Source: Asterionellopsis glacialis
Lineage: Eukaryota; Bacillariophyta; Plagiogrammaphyceae; Rhaphoneidales; Asterionellopsidaceae
DNA: 41,177 nt
Assembly: GCA_014885115.2 (NCBI GenBank)
Contig: WKLE02000728.1
Location: 5,637-46,813 of the forward strand
Direction: 5' to 3'
Numbering within the stretch: position 1 is the first letter of the stretch; each line of letters opens with the position of its first letter. The translations under genes were made by a program, and so were the position numbers. Below the pieces are notes generated by a model that saw only the letters and a list, made by a program, of their open reading frames with translations, ran no database searches and was not told the DNA's origin. Shown one piece after another: positions 41,158-41,177 of the stretch.

Positions 41158-41177
41158 AAAAAAAAAAAAAAAAAAAA
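41151..41177 (+). repeat. 27-A tract at the end of the window
   Basis: The window ends within a run of 27 A directly after the element's conserved end. In arm A the same point has 7 A. It could be a genuine A-tail of the element or the place where assembly stopped. Confidence 0.95.

Noticed and set aside
1..41177. CRISPR array, prophage or bacterial operon
   Set aside because: Spliceosomal introns and eukaryotic families throughout; the phased array near 25.4 kb has 10-bp words with 9-bp gaps, too short for CRISPR.

Overview
The window looks like nuclear DNA from a photosynthetic stramenopile, most likely a diatom. The evidence is: short GT-AG introns that join conserved protein blocks; several N-termini built as an ER signal peptide followed by a plastid-type transit region (one also carries a twin-arginine lumen signal); a secretory type-I membrane protein with the Ser/Pro/Thr 'PTxxPT' repeats common in diatoms; a delta-6-type PUFA elongase that closely resembles my recollection of the Thalassiosira enzyme; and an AT-rich, repeat-laden intergenic background. 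No prokaryotic operon structure is present. Species cannot be fixed from the sequence alone.

Layout. 0-5 kb: a PRMT-fold methyltransferase predicted to go to the thylakoid lumen (one intron), then a 912-aa protein with an NPPF-type methyltransferase domain on the minus strand. 5-6 kb: the PTxxPT repeat membrane protein. 6.4-12.1 kb: a Cu+-type P1B ATPase (two exons, minus) and two decayed, inverted fragments of its own 3' half that flank a DEDD 3'-5' exonuclease/KH gene. 12.1-14 kb: AT-rich and without a recognisable gene. 14-20.8 kb: four genes for secreted, plastid or membrane proteins, including a flavin-reductase-like protein (re-spliced here) and a TLC-like multi-pass protein.

21-25.5 kb is a repeat-rich island. 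It holds a broken PIF/Harbinger-type (DDE_Tnp_4) transposase, a dense GGTACC cluster, a 19-bp-phased AATTGCAGAC array, and one arm of a ~455-bp inverted repeat. The other arm is the last part of the window (40.7-41.15 kb), where it runs into a 27-A tract; it is preceded by another decayed ORF and a 19-bp perfect inverted repeat.

26-35.2 kb returns to genes: the PUFA elongase (two exons), a 5'-truncated ascorbate-peroxidase-type relic, a large multi-pass protein, a GT77/Nucleotid_trans glycosyltransferase whose 5' part is disrupted, and a four-exon TRAPPC13 gene assembled here from splice sites. 35.6-37 kb is an ankyrin-repeat protein that is an internal head-to-tail duplication.

The genes do not form one pathway. 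Themes are plastid/secretory targeting, lipid elongation, copper transport and vesicle trafficking, interleaved with transposon debris. The least ordinary items are the lumen-targeted PRMT-fold protein, the inverted ATPase relics, the phased array, and the long-range inverted repeat.
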